From: Paenibacillus catalpae
Lineage (GTDB): Bacteria; Bacillota; Bacilli; Paenibacillales; Paenibacillaceae
Direction of reading: 5' to 3'
DNA: 64,000 nt
Assembly: GCF_900112695.1 (NCBI RefSeq)
Contig: NZ_FOMT01000003.1
Coordinates: 706,553-770,552, forward strand
How positions within the stretch are numbered: position 1 is the stretch's first letter; each line of letters starts with the position of its first letter. A model generated the notes under the pieces. It had not been told where the DNA came from. It did not search any database and saw nothing but the letters and a program-made list of their open reading frames with translations. The position numbers and the translations under genes were made by a program. Of this stretch, positions 17,415 through 27,390 are shown one piece after another.

Positions 17415-17433
17415 TATAACATAAGCGCTTACA
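17415..17433 (+). promoter_or_regulatory. Candidate cre/LacI-type operator at the yicI promoter
   Basis: CATAAGCGCTTACA (17420-17433) matches 12 of 14 positions of the symmetric string TGTAAGCGCTTACA and contains the AAGCGCTT core of CcpA/LacI operators. A TATAAC -10-like box (17415-17420) abuts it, putting the operator over the start point. Catabolite repression is therefore plausible. Confidence 0.5.
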
Positions 17434-17495
17434 GCAAGTTCAGGTACGATTCTGGAGCATGAAAGCTCAGAAAGCCTATTTCAGGAGGTATACGA

Positions 17496-19814
17496 ATGAA
17501 ATTTACAGATGGATATTGGCAAATACGCGAAGGCGTCAACATGCAGTTCCCGGTCGACGTTCGCGATGTCGTAGAGAAGAACGGTAAAGTAACGGCCTAT
17601 TGCGCAACAAAGCCGATTCAAATTAAAGGGGACACGCTGAACGGTACGCTGCTCACAGCAGAGATCAGCTCTCCGATTCCGGATGTTATCCGCGTCCGCT
17701 GGATCCACCATGCAGGCAAGAAGCAGGTTGGACCCGACTTTGAAATCATTGAAAATGCAGAAACAAAGCCTGTGTTCGAGAACGGCGAAGAGTTTGCCAC
17801 TTTGCAGAGCGGCGGACTGCAAGCAAGAATTCGCAAGTCGCCGTCATGGGGCCTTGAATTTTTCCAAAACGGCCGCAGACTGACAGGCACAGCGAACAAA
17901 GGTGCAGCTTGCATTAAAGATACAGACGGAACGCCTTATTTCCGAGAAATGCTTGATCTTGGCGTAGGCGAGCAAGTATATGGCCTTGGCGAGCGCTTCA
18001 CGCCGTTTATCAAGAACGGTCAAGTCGTTGATTCCTGGAACGAAGACGGCGGCACAAGCTCCGAGCAAGCGTATAAAAACGTACCTTTCTACCTGTCCAG
18101 CGGAGGTTACGGCGTATTCGTCAATCATCCGGAACGCGTATCGTTCGAGATCGGATCTGAAGTCGTATCGAAGGTAGGCTTCAGCGTGCCGGGCGAGCAT
18201 CTGGAATACTTCATCGTTGGCGGTAACACGCTGAAGGACGTGCTCGACAACTACACCAAATTAACAGGCAAACCGGCATTGCCGCCGGCTTGGTCGTTTG
18301 GCCTTTGGCTGACAACATCGTTCACCACTGACTATGATGAAGCTACCGTAAACAGCTTTATCGAAGGAATGGCAGAGCGTAATCTTCCGCTTCATGTCTT
18401 CCACTTCGACTGCTTCTGGATGAAAGAATATGAATGGTGCAACTTCGAGTGGGATGCCGACATGTTCCCGGATCCGGAAGGCATGCTTCGCCGTTTGAAA
18501 GAACGCGGTCTCCGCATCTGCGTATGGATCAACTCTTATATCGCGCAGAAATCGCCGCTGTTCCAGGAAGGCATGGAGAACGGCTATCTGGTTCGCACGA
18601 AAGACGGCAGCGTATGGCAATGGGACAAATGGCAAGCGGGCATGGGTCTGGTTGACTTCACGAACCCGGATGCCGTGAAATGGTTCAAAGGTCATCTGAA
18701 ACGTCTGATGGATATGGGCGTTGATTGCTTCAAAACAGACTTCGGCGAGCGTATTCCGACTGACGTTGTCTACTTCGACGGCTCTGACCCGATGAAAATG
18801 CACAACTACTATACTCAGCTGTATAACAAAGCGGTATTTGAAGTGCTGGAAGAAAACCGCGGCAAAAACGAAGCCATGCTGTTTGCGCGTTCGGCTACTG
18901 CCGGCGGCCAGCAGTACCCGGTTCACTGGGGCGGGGACTGCTCGGCGAACTATGATTCGATGGCGGAATCGCTCCGCGGCGGCTTGTCGCTCGGCCTGTC
19001 GGGCTTTGGCTTCTGGAGCCATGATATCAGCGGCTTCGAACGGACAGCTCCACCGGATATCTACAAACGTTGGGTTGCATTCGGCATGCTCAGCTCGCAC
19101 AGCCGTCTGCACGGCAATGAATCGTACCGCGTGCCTTGGCTGTTTGACGAGGAATCCGTTGATGTCCTTCGTTACTTCACCGAGCTTAAGAGCAGCTTGA
19201 TGCCTTACCTGTTCAACCATGCGGTTGAAGCAACGGAGAAGGGTCTTCCTATGATGCGTGCGATGGTTCTGGAATTCCCGGAAGATCCAACCACTCATTA
19301 TCTGGACCGCCAGTACATGCTCGGCGAGAACCTGCTTGTCGCTCCAATCTTCAACACGGAAGGTACAGTGAAATACTATGTACCGGCAGGCAAATGGACC
19401 AGCTTGATCGATGGCAAGACAATTGAAGGCGGTAAATGGGTAGAAGAGCATCACGGCTACAGCTCGATTCCGTTGCTCGTTCGTCCGAATACGCTTCTTG
19501 CGATCGGCAGCAACAACCAGAAGCCGGATTATGATTATGCGGATAACGTAACGCTGCACCTGTTCGAGCTGGAAGACGGGGCTACAGCTGCTGCTGTCAT
19601 CCATGATCTGAACGGCAAGCCGCAGGCGACTGCAACAGCCGTTCGTACGGGAAGCACGATTGAGATCAGCTACGAGGGAACAGGCAAGCCATGGCAAGCT
19701 GTTCTGCGCGGCATTGAGCAAGCGACGTCTGTTGAGGGTGCCGACACAGAAAAAACGCCGGAGGGCATGAAGCTTACCCCTCAATCCGGTTCCAAGATTA
19801 TTGTTAAGCTGTAA
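17496..19814 (+). CDS. yicI: Alpha-xylosidase, GH31 (YicI type)
   Basis: A 772-residue enzyme behind AGGAGGT, the same length as E. coli YicI (772). The nucleophile Asp is residue 415 in KTDFGERIPTD and the acid/base Asp is residue 481 in HWGGDCSANYDSM. The order of domains is N-terminal beta-sandwich, (beta/alpha)8 barrel from about 265 to 590, then beta domains. The family removes alpha-1,6-xylose from the non-reducing end of isoprimeverose and xyloglucan oligosaccharides. There is no signal peptide, so it acts in the cytoplasm. The divergent AraC gene and the cre-like site suggest induction plus catabolite control. Confidence 0.93.
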   Translation: MKFTDGYWQIREGVNMQFPVDVRDVVEKNGKVTAYCATKPIQIKGDTLNGTLLTAEISSPIPDVIRVRWIHHAGKKQVGPDFEIIENAETKPVFENGEEFATLQSGGLQARIRKSPSWGLEFFQNGRRLTGTANKGAACIKDTDGTPYFREMLDLGVGEQVYGLGERFTPFIKNGQVVDSWNEDGGTSSEQAYKNVPFYLSSGGYGVFVNHPERVSFEIGSEVVSKVGFSVPGEHLEYFIVGGNTLKDVLDNYTKLTGKPALPPAWSFGLWLTTSFTTDYDEATVNSFIEGMAERNLPLHVFHFDCFWMKEYEWCNFEWDADMFPDPEGMLRRLKERGLRICVWINSYIAQKSPLFQEGMENGYLVRTKDGSVWQWDKWQAGMGLVDFTNPDAVKWFKGHLKRLMDMGVDCFKTDFGERIPTDVVYFDGSDPMKMHNYYTQLYNKAVFEVLEENRGKNEAMLFARSATAGGQQYPVHWGGDCSANYDSMAESLRGGLSLGLSGFGFWSHDISGFERTAPPDIYKRWVAFGMLSSHSRLHGNESYRVPWLFDEESVDVLRYFTELKSSLMPYLFNHAVEATEKGLPMMRAMVLEFPEDPTTHYLDRQYMLGENLLVAPIFNTEGTVKYYVPAGKWTSLIDGKTIEGGKWVEEHHGYSSIPLLVRPNTLLAIGSNNQKPDYDYADNVTLHLFELEDGATAAAVIHDLNGKPQATATAVRTGSTIEISYEGTGKPWQAVLRGIEQATSVEGADTEKTPEGMKLTPQSGSKIIVKL

Positions 19815-19841
19815 TTAAATGATACGAAGTGAAAAGGGAAA

Positions 19842-19872
19842 AGCCGCTTGCTCCTAGGAGTAAGCGGCTGTT
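19842..19872. terminator. Terminator between convergent yicI and GH3 genes
   Basis: Arms agccgcttgctcc and ggagtaagcggct pair with a single G-T wobble around ta. The T-run is short. Confidence 0.65.
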
Positions 19873-19956
19873 TGCCAATTTGCAGTGTTACACTAGTAAA
19901 AAAGTCCGGAGGGGCGTGAAGCTTGCGCGTCATCACCCTTCCGGTCTTGTCATACC

Positions 19957-22782
19957 CTATTTGCCGAAGCGGAACCAGCCTAGCTTCGTTTCGCCGTCGC
20001 CATGAACAACCAGATACACGCTGCGGTGACCGGCTGCTTGCTCAATCGAGCAGGAGGTCGTTTGCCAATTCGCTGAACCGGCTTGCAACGTGCAGCTGCC
20101 GGCTAGTTGACCGTCTGGAGCATCCAGACGAATCTCAATGGTTGCGCCATTAGCAGAGGAAGCTCTTACTTCAAAGAAGCCAATCTCTTCGCCAAGCGCA
20201 GCGTCATCGAAGCGAAGCCAAGCGCCGGATGCAGTTGCAGCAGCGCTGTCGCCGCCCTCAGTGTTGTCGCTGATGATGATATTCGAGTAGTCATCATAGT
20301 TAACGGCAGCCGTCACCTGGGACAGATTACGCGGCGGAATAATTTCACCTGCTACGCTTACTGTACCTTCCAGGCGGATATCGCCGGAGGATGCGCCAAC
20401 GAGGAACGCATAGCTGCCTTGCTCAACACACATCTTGTTTCTGGTGACATCCCAGAAGGCGAGTGAGGAACGGTCCAGCTCGAAGCGTACTTCTGCAGAT
20501 TCTCCAGCAGCAAGCGTCATGCGCTCGAACGATTGGAGTTGTCTGAGCGGACGTTTCACGCGGGATTCCAAAGCTTTTGTATAGAGCTGAACGACTTCTT
20601 CACCGTCAACATCGCTTGTATTCGTTACACGGAAGCTTACGGTAACGGAGTCTGCCGACTGTTCGAGCTTCAGGTCGTCATATTGGAAACGGCTGTAAGA
20701 CAAACCATGGCCGAATGGATATAACGGTTGACCGGCAAAATATTGGTAAGTGCGTTCGCTTTTAATAATATCGTAGTCCATAAATTCGCCAAGCTGGTCG
20801 GCCGACTCATACCAGGTCATGTTAACGCGGCCAGCCGGATTATAATCGCCGAACAGGACATCCGCCAGGGCGCGGCCAAGCTCTTGGCCCGCATGCGACA
20901 TATACAGGACGGCTGGAATGTTCTCTTGCACCCAAGGCATGGCAAACGGATAGCTGCCTACGATAACCACAACGGTATTCGGATTAACGGCATGGACTTC
21001 GCGGATCAGCTTTTCCTGATAAGCCGCAAGCGTCAGGTCAGGGCGGTCAATCGTCTCTTTGCCGTTAATGAGCGGGTGGTTACCGACAACAACAACAGCA
21101 ACTTCCGAATGGCGGGCAGCAGCAACAGCTTCCTGCAAGCCGTCGGTTTCTTTTACTACCGCGAAAGGTTCGGCGAGAATTGCATCGCCGTCTTGCACTT
21201 CAAGAGCGCCGGTCTCGGCGTTAACCGTAACGGGACGGTTGTTCCAGGTCGTAAAGGTTACAACATTCTCGTCTTGCTGCGGGCGGACGTGGAACACTTC
21301 TTTCGTGAACCACTCCCAAATATGCTCGGAGGATGCGGTGATTTTCTCATCATCTGTTGTCAAATACAGCTTGTTGTTCTCCGCAACGATCGTATGGCTG
21401 TCCCAGCCCCAGTCGGTTGTTTCGAACAAATCGGCAGAATCGGAGCCTTGCGAATTGGCGGCAAGCGGATTTTTCTCGCCTTCCGTATGTTTCACATACT
21501 GGCCGTTTTTCAGCGATTTGAGCTTCACCCGGTCGCTGCCGGTAGCCAGCGTTACCGATTGATCAGGACCATTCATTTTTGCTTTGATGCCTTCAAACGG
21601 TGTAATGGCGTATGGCATCAGGCCGCTGTACCAGTCGCGGTAGACGATGCCGGCAAGCGGGCCGATTACGGCTGCTTTGGACAGCTTATCTGCTGAAAGC
21701 GGCAGGATGCCGTTATTTTTGAGCAGGACGATGCTTTTGCGTACCGACTCAAGAGCCAGCTCGGCATGCTCCGGCTTCATAATGACGGATTCATCGATAG
21801 CCGCATAAGGATTGCGTGATGCCGGATCAAATTCGCCTAGACGGAATCGGACACGGAACGTGTTACGGAGCGCATTGTCGAGATCATTTTCGGTCAGCAT
21901 ACCCTCTGCCAGAGCGTCTCGGATCGCCTGCTTCGAGATCGGGTGATCGTCGGTAATGCTGTCTACACCGGCTTTGATCGTCAGCGCAACCGCTTCTTTG
22001 TACGTATCAACATAATGATGATCATTAACCGTGCCCAGCACGTCACCAGCGTCGCTGACGACAAAACCGTTCATGCCCCAGTCCCGTTTAACAATGTTGT
22101 TCACGTCAGGATTGATGTTGGCAGGAACGCCGTTCACCGAGTTGTAGGCGGTCATCATGGAGAGCGCTCCGCCTTCCTTGAACGGAATTTCGAACGCTTT
22201 CAAATAGTACTCATGCTTATTGCGCGGATCCAGGCTGACCGAGCATTCTCCGCGGTTAATTTCGTTATTGTTGCCGATGAAATGCTTGAGGGATGCAACC
22301 GCCTTCACATAAAACGGATGGTCTCCTTGAATCCCTTGCGTGAGAGCGGCGGACATCTTGCCTGTCAGGTGCGGGTCTTCACCGTAAGCTTCTTCGGTAC
22401 GGCCCCAGCGCGGATCACGTTCCATATCTACGGTTGGCGCCCACAGAGTCAGACCGTTATGGGCGGGGTTGCGGTGATAGAAGCCGCGGGCTTCATCGCC
22501 GATAGCGCCGCCGACTTTGCGGAGCAGCTCCTTATCCCAGGTACAAGCCAGACCAATCGGCTGAGGGAAGGTAGTTGCTTCACCCAGCCAGGCCATACCG
22601 TGCGCAGCCTCTGTTCCGTGTTTGTAGGCTTTTACGCCAAGATGAGTGATCTCGTCCTGGTATTGGCACATCAGATTGATTTTTTCTTCCAGGGTGAAAC
22701 GGTTAACCAAATCATTAACGCGCTGCTCAAGCGGCAGGTCGGGGTTTTGAAATGGGAAGTTCTGCTCGGAATTTTGAGACAT
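19957..22782 (-). CDS. Beta-glucosidase, GH3, with an inserted domain and C-terminal CBM6-like module
   Basis: A 941-residue protein. The GH3 barrel spans about 15-320, with the nucleophile Asp244 in FVVSDAGD and the KHFIGN motif at about 166. The (alpha/beta)6 sandwich is interrupted by an insert at about 415-540 (LKSLKNGQYVKH..., KLYLTTDDEKIT) that resembles a fascin-like beta-trefoil. It is followed by the resumed sandwich (VVVVGNHP), a fibronectin-III-like domain and, at about 825-941, a beta-sandwich like CBM6. No signal peptide. GH3 enzymes release glucose or xylose from short oligosaccharides. It is convergent with yicI and close to the importer, so it probably acts on imported oligosaccharides. 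Confidence 0.88.
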   Translation of the reverse strand: MSQNSEQNFPFQNPDLPLEQRVNDLVNRFTLEEKINLMCQYQDEITHLGVKAYKHGTEAAHGMAWLGEATTFPQPIGLACTWDKELLRKVGGAIGDEARGFYHRNPAHNGLTLWAPTVDMERDPRWGRTEEAYGEDPHLTGKMSAALTQGIQGDHPFYVKAVASLKHFIGNNNEINRGECSVSLDPRNKHEYYLKAFEIPFKEGGALSMMTAYNSVNGVPANINPDVNNIVKRDWGMNGFVVSDAGDVLGTVNDHHYVDTYKEAVALTIKAGVDSITDDHPISKQAIRDALAEGMLTENDLDNALRNTFRVRFRLGEFDPASRNPYAAIDESVIMKPEHAELALESVRKSIVLLKNNGILPLSADKLSKAAVIGPLAGIVYRDWYSGLMPYAITPFEGIKAKMNGPDQSVTLATGSDRVKLKSLKNGQYVKHTEGEKNPLAANSQGSDSADLFETTDWGWDSHTIVAENNKLYLTTDDEKITASSEHIWEWFTKEVFHVRPQQDENVVTFTTWNNRPVTVNAETGALEVQDGDAILAEPFAVVKETDGLQEAVAAARHSEVAVVVVGNHPLINGKETIDRPDLTLAAYQEKLIREVHAVNPNTVVVIVGSYPFAMPWVQENIPAVLYMSHAGQELGRALADVLFGDYNPAGRVNMTWYESADQLGEFMDYDIIKSERTYQYFAGQPLYPFGHGLSYSRFQYDDLKLEQSADSVTVSFRVTNTSDVDGEEVVQLYTKALESRVKRPLRQLQSFERMTLAAGESAEVRFELDRSSLAFWDVTRNKMCVEQGSYAFLVGASSGDIRLEGTVSVAGEIIPPRNLSQVTAAVNYDDYSNIIISDNTEGGDSAAATASGAWLRFDDAALGEEIGFFEVRASSANGATIEIRLDAPDGQLAGSCTLQAGSANWQTTSCSIEQAAGHRSVYLVVHGDGETKLGWFRFGK

Positions 22783-22950
22783 TACAAAAGTCAGCTCCTT
22801 TAATTGTAAGGGGTTTCAAAAATTCTAACATGCGGGCGCTCCAGTTCATACCCGAACAATTGGAGATAAAATCCCTGTACAATTAGCGGTTAAACCCCTA
22901 GAATGTAAACGCAATCAAATTTTTCATGATCGTAACAGGGGGCTTGCAAG

Positions 22951-24738
22951 ATGTTTCAGATGTTCTCGCACCTGCTTAATAATGTGAAATTGAGAACAAA
23001 GCTCATCCTATCCTGTATCGTAGTTGTGTTCATCCCCATTCTGATTATTGGGGTGTTCCTGACAAACGAGCTGCGCAATATGGCATTGGATAATGCGATG
23101 GAGCAGACCCATACAAACGTACAGCGTGTTAAGGCAAGGACAACCGAGCTGATGAATGTGGCTTATGACAGTGCTTACCGTCTGGAGAACAGCCGGCTGG
23201 AGGCCGTGACGAACCGGCGTTATGAATCGACGTACGAGGTCGTTAAGGCTTACCGGGAATACACGGATTTTAACGAGATCCGCCAGCAGCATGATGAAGT
23301 GGCGAATATCCGGTTCTATATGGAAAATCCGACGATGCTTAATAACTGGGACTTCATACAGCCTGACAAGTCGATCAAGGACTCCGCGTGGTATAAGAAG
23401 GCATTGTCCCCGGGCAGCGGAGTGAACTGGTATTTTCTTGAGGACGAGCGCGACAAACGGAATTATTTGAGTCTGGTCCGGGAAATTAACTTCTCCAGTA
23501 ATAATACAAGCGGCGTATTAGTCATTACGCTTAATATGACGATGCTGAACAGTATCTTGAATCAGGAATCCTTCGAGACGATGATTGTGGACGAGGAGAA
23601 CCGCATCGTAGCGGCCAACCGGATTGGCAGGACGGGGAAAACGCTGCAGGAAATCGACTTCGAGCAAGGCATTACGGAGGAGAAAAGCGGTATGTATTCC
23701 GCGGATATCGACGGACAAGCCTCTCGGGTATTGATCGATGCAATTGTGCCGGAAGCAAGCGGGAATACGCTCCGCATTATCTCTGTATTTTCCGTAGATA
23801 CCATTGTGGCTGATGCCAACCGGATTAATTCCCTCGCTCTTACCGTTATTTCTGTAAGTCTCATTATCGCGATATTTCTGATTATTGGCGTATCAACCAT
23901 TATCACGAAGCGGATGCTCCGCTTAAGCAAGCATATTACGAAGGTGGCTACCGGCAAGCTGGATATCGTCATGCAGATTGACGGCAAGGATGAGATCGGC
24001 CAGCTGTCCAGGCAATTTAATTCCATGGTAGCGAGCATTAACGATCTGGTTGAGGAAGTTCAGGAAACGAACAAGATGAAGAGCCTGCTTGAATCCAAGC
24101 AAAATGAAATCAAGCTGAAGATGATGGCGAGCCAGATTAATCCCCACTTCCTGTTTAATGCGCTGGAGTCGATCCGGATGAAGGCTCATTTGAAAGGAGA
24201 AAAGGAAATATCGCAGGTTGTCCGCCTGCTTGGCAAGCTGATGAGGCGCAGCATTGAGGTGACGCAGCGGATGACTCATCTGGCTGACGAGATGGATATT
24301 GTACGCTGTTATCTGGATATTCAGAAATTCAGATATGAGGACCGGTTATCTTATGAACTCCATGTAGATCCGGCTGTCGAAAGGGTGTCTATTCCGCCTC
24401 TAATTATTCAGCCGCTTGTAGAGAATGCCGTTATTCATGGCTTCGAGAACAAGATGGAAGGCGGCAAAGTAACGGTCCGTGCGGCAAGGGAAGGCGATTA
24501 CGTCCGGATTGATGTTATAGATAACGGAGCGGGAATGACCCGCGAAAAGATTGATAAACTGACCGAGCATTTGAATGAAACGGAAGATGCAGAGAATAAC
24601 AGAATTGGTCTGCGCAACGTCCATTTGCGGCTGCAGCTGACGTACGGGCCGGAGCATGGGCTTCAATACGAGAGTGAACCGGGTATAGGGACGAAGGTCT
24701 CCTTCACCTTACCTTTTGGGGAGGATTTGTATGTATAA
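22951..24738 (+). CDS. Sensor histidine kinase, YesM type
   Basis: A 595-residue membrane kinase. One helix at about 15-37 and a second at about 293-318 flank an extracellular Cache-like sensor. Then come a HAMP linker, the His_kinase segment with phospho-acceptor His399 in INPHFLFN, and a HATPase domain whose N box is PLIIQPLVENAVIHG (about 483-497). Such kinases sense sugars or sugar-loaded binding proteins. The gene overlaps the response regulator by 8 bases and precedes an Lpl-type importer, which it probably controls. Confidence 0.92.
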   Translation: MFQMFSHLLNNVKLRTKLILSCIVVVFIPILIIGVFLTNELRNMALDNAMEQTHTNVQRVKARTTELMNVAYDSAYRLENSRLEAVTNRRYESTYEVVKAYREYTDFNEIRQQHDEVANIRFYMENPTMLNNWDFIQPDKSIKDSAWYKKALSPGSGVNWYFLEDERDKRNYLSLVREINFSSNNTSGVLVITLNMTMLNSILNQESFETMIVDEENRIVAANRIGRTGKTLQEIDFEQGITEEKSGMYSADIDGQASRVLIDAIVPEASGNTLRIISVFSVDTIVADANRINSLALTVISVSLIIAIFLIIGVSTIITKRMLRLSKHITKVATGKLDIVMQIDGKDEIGQLSRQFNSMVASINDLVEEVQETNKMKSLLESKQNEIKLKMMASQINPHFLFNALESIRMKAHLKGEKEISQVVRLLGKLMRRSIEVTQRMTHLADEMDIVRCYLDIQKFRYEDRLSYELHVDPAVERVSIPPLIIQPLVENAVIHGFENKMEGGKVTVRAAREGDYVRIDVIDNGAGMTREKIDKLTEHLNETEDAENNRIGLRNVHLRLQLTYGPEHGLQYESEPGIGTKVSFTLPFGEDLYV

Positions 24739-26254
24739 AGTAATGCTTGTAGACGATGAACCGATGATCCGGGAAGGACTTCGCACCTTGCTGGAATGGG
24801 AGAGCCTCGGCTATGAAGTTGTAGACACCGCAGCAAACGGCAAGGATGCCCTGCTTAAGTGTGAACAGCATGAATTGGATCTCATCATTGCGGATATTCG
24901 GATGCCGGAGATGAACGGGCTGGAGCTAATCAAGACGATCCGCGAGAATGGCGGTACGATGCATGTCCTGATTCTAAGCGGCTATGCCGATTTCGAATAT
25001 GCCAAGCAGGCCATTGTCCAACGTATTGACGGTTATTTGTTAAAGCCTGTTGATGAAGATGAGCTGATGGATTACTTGAATTCGCTGAAGAAAGAGCTGG
25101 ATCTTGAATATGAAGCCCGCCGGAAGCGGCAGGATGAGCATCAAGGAAATGCGGAGGAGAACTTGAAGCAGCTGCTTGCCCAAGGGAGCTTAGCCGGCAA
25201 TGTGTCGCAGCCGCCAACGTCCCTGGATTGGAAGGAGTATGAACTGCTCCTGATCAAGACGTATGAACGAAGTGAAGAGGATACGGCAGGACTTGCCCAG
25301 CTCAAGCGCAGACTCTCCGAACGGCTTGAGCAATCCGGGGCAGGTCTCGCTATTGGAATGGAGCCGTATGTGCTCATCTTATTGAACAAATGCCTGGACA
25401 ATGAAGCCTTCCGCCGTGACGTGCATGCGATGATTGCCGGTGCCTGCGAAGAATTCGCTTCAGACTTCACTGTCGTGTCTGGCGGCAAGGCAGCCCGCTA
25501 TGCGGATCTCCCGGGCGTTTATCAGAAGGCGCTGGAACGGATGAAGTGCAGGTTCTTCCTGGAAGGCGGCAATATCATGCGGGAGGATATGCTGCAGACC
25601 GGAAGGATTTATGAAACGAAGCTTGACTGGACGGGGATTGCGGAGAAGCTGTATCTGGCTCTTGAGATTGTGAACAGGGATGCCATCCGGCAATTAATCG
25701 AAGAGTCCGCCGAAGCGATGAAGGCGATGGAATTCGGAGAAGCCGAAATCAAGGCAGCGTTTGTGGAATTGGTATCGGCTGTTCTCGATAAGCTCGCTTC
25801 CAAGCGCCCTGAGCTTCCGATCCGGGATTATCGTCTCCGGATTCCGGAGCTGTACCGGGAATACCGCTTCCATTCGCTGATCCGGCGGGTTACAGCCATT
25901 ATTGAGGAGATTGCCGATTCTCTAGATAACAGTTCGGCGGATAAGCAGATCAACCGCATGATCGATCTTATTCACCGGAATTACAAGGAGAACCTCAAAA
26001 TGGAGACGCTTGCCGAACTATTTAATTATAACAGCGCGTATCTTGGCAAGCTGTTCAAGCAGGTTACAGGGGAAAACTTCAACACGTATCTGGATAAAGT
26101 ACGGATGGAACAAGCGAAAATCTTACTTGAGCAAGGACTAAAGGTGTATCAGGTTGCGGAAATGGTCGGCTACGCGAACGTTGATTATTTCCACAGCAAA
26201 TTCCGCAAGTATGTCGGCTCTTCTCCGTCTGTTTACAAGAAGAGAGAATCGTAA
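24731..26254 (+). CDS. Response regulator, YesN type, with AraC output domain
   Basis: A 507-residue protein starting MYKVMLVDDEP; this ATG is chosen over one at 24716 because the receiver begins here and GGGGAGG precedes it. Receiver domain at about 1-120, with the acidic pair DD and phospho-Asp in LIIADIRMPEMNG. A long central domain of unknown role (about 135-400) is typical of YesN. The AraC double helix-turn-helix occupies about 405-505 (TLAELFNYNSAYLGKLFKQ). It is the partner of the kinase just upstream and the likely activator of the importer at 26414. Confidence 0.93.
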   Translation: MYKVMLVDDEPMIREGLRTLLEWESLGYEVVDTAANGKDALLKCEQHELDLIIADIRMPEMNGLELIKTIRENGGTMHVLILSGYADFEYAKQAIVQRIDGYLLKPVDEDELMDYLNSLKKELDLEYEARRKRQDEHQGNAEENLKQLLAQGSLAGNVSQPPTSLDWKEYELLLIKTYERSEEDTAGLAQLKRRLSERLEQSGAGLAIGMEPYVLILLNKCLDNEAFRRDVHAMIAGACEEFASDFTVVSGGKAARYADLPGVYQKALERMKCRFFLEGGNIMREDMLQTGRIYETKLDWTGIAEKLYLALEIVNRDAIRQLIEESAEAMKAMEFGEAEIKAAFVELVSAVLDKLASKRPELPIRDYRLRIPELYREYRFHSLIRRVTAIIEEIADSLDNSSADKQINRMIDLIHRNYKENLKMETLAELFNYNSAYLGKLFKQVTGENFNTYLDKVRMEQAKILLEQGLKVYQVAEMVGYANVDYFHSKFRKYVGSSPSVYKKRES

Positions 26255-26259
26255 GAAGA

Positions 26260-26299
26260 ACGCGTGGTTTTCTCACCCCTGAGAAACCATGCGTTTTTT
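26260..26299 (+). terminator. Rho-independent terminator after the two-component genes
   Basis: Hairpin between acgcgtggttttctca and tgagaaaccatgcgt with a one-base bulge, then six T. It separates the regulators from the importer operon. Confidence 0.85.
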
Positions 26300-26413
26300 A
26301 TATATCGTGAATCCGCTTACACTAATTTTTATATGATTTTATGCCAAATCCTTTGGGTACCGGAATCTCCCGTGAATCCGTTATCATAAATGCATAAGGC
26401 AGGAGGGATTCCG

Positions 26414-27376
26414 ATGAAAGCGGTCACAACAAGCGTTCCGCAGCAGACGCACAAGAGAAAAAAAGAGAGTAATTTTTGGAGAACAGCTATCCGTAACAAA
26501 TACTTATACATGATGTCGCTGCCTTTTGTAATCTGGGTGTTTGTTTTCAGCTATTATCCGCTTTGGGGCTGGACAATGGCCTTCCAGAAATTTAAACCGG
26601 CCAGATCTTTCTGGGAGCAGGATTGGGTAGGCTTCGATCAATTCAAAACCTTGTTCCAGGACGATACGTTCTACCTGGTTATGCGAAATACGCTCGCGAT
26701 GAGTTTTATGGGCATTATCGCAGGCTTCGCAGTCCCGATTATATTCGCGGTCTTACTTAATGAAGTCCGGAGCATGGCATTCAAACGGTTCGCTCAAACG
26801 ATATCGTATTTGCCTCACTTTGTATCCTGGGTTGTTGTGGCGGGTATCGTATCCAAGATGCTGTCGGCCGATCACGGTACAGTCAATGAGATTCTGATGT
26901 GGCTTGGTCTTATCGATACGCCGATTCAGTTCCTGGCGAAGCCGCATTACTTCTGGGGAATCGTAACCATCTCGGATGTGTGGAAAGAGATGGGCTGGAA
27001 TACGATTATCTACCTCGCGGCTATTGCGGGGATCAGCCAAGAGATGTATGAAGCAGCAAGGGTAGACGGTGCGAACCGTATCCGCCAGATTTGGCACATT
27101 ACGCTGCCGGGCATACGTTCGACGATTGTTATCCTGCTCATTATGTCGATCGGTCACTTGATTCAAATCGGCTTTGAGAAGCAGTTCCTGCTTGGCAACA
27201 ATCTCGTTCGAGATTATTCGCAAGTCCTTGACTTGTATGCACTTGAATATGGCTTGCAGATGAGCCGTTACTCGTTTGGTACAGCCGTTAATATTTTCAA
27301 CTCGGTAGTAAGTATTATCTTGCTCTTCGCAGCTAACGGACTGTTTAAGAAAATTACTAAAGAAAGCATCATGTAA
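26414..27376 (+). CDS. ABC sugar importer permease, LplB family
   Basis: A 320-residue membrane protein starting at ATG 26414, seven bases after AGGAGGG. About six helices are visible, with the binding-protein-dependent transport EAA loop MYEAARVDGANRIRQIWHITLPG. LplB-type permeases take up complex oligosaccharides, with a YtcP-type partner and an LplA-type binding protein, both encoded next. No ATPase gene is in the operon. Confidence 0.92.
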   Translation: MKAVTTSVPQQTHKRKKESNFWRTAIRNKYLYMMSLPFVIWVFVFSYYPLWGWTMAFQKFKPARSFWEQDWVGFDQFKTLFQDDTFYLVMRNTLAMSFMGIIAGFAVPIIFAVLLNEVRSMAFKRFAQTISYLPHFVSWVVVAGIVSKMLSADHGTVNEILMWLGLIDTPIQFLAKPHYFWGIVTISDVWKEMGWNTIIYLAAIAGISQEMYEAARVDGANRIRQIWHITLPGIRSTIVILLIMSIGHLIQIGFEKQFLLGNNLVRDYSQVLDLYALEYGLQMSRYSFGTAVNIFNSVVSIILLFAANGLFKKITKESIM

Positions 27377-27390
27377 AGGGGAGTGCAACC

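Noticed and set aside
18261..19784. 507-codon minus-strand open frame opposite yicI
   Set aside because: The composition (His/Arg/Val-rich) is typical of antisense to a well-biased gene. YicI itself has intact catalytic motifs on the plus strand.
20728..22803. Plus-strand open frames of about 300 codons opposite the GH3 gene
   Set aside because: No family motifs or good starts. They are shadows of the GH3 coding strand, whose motifs are intact.
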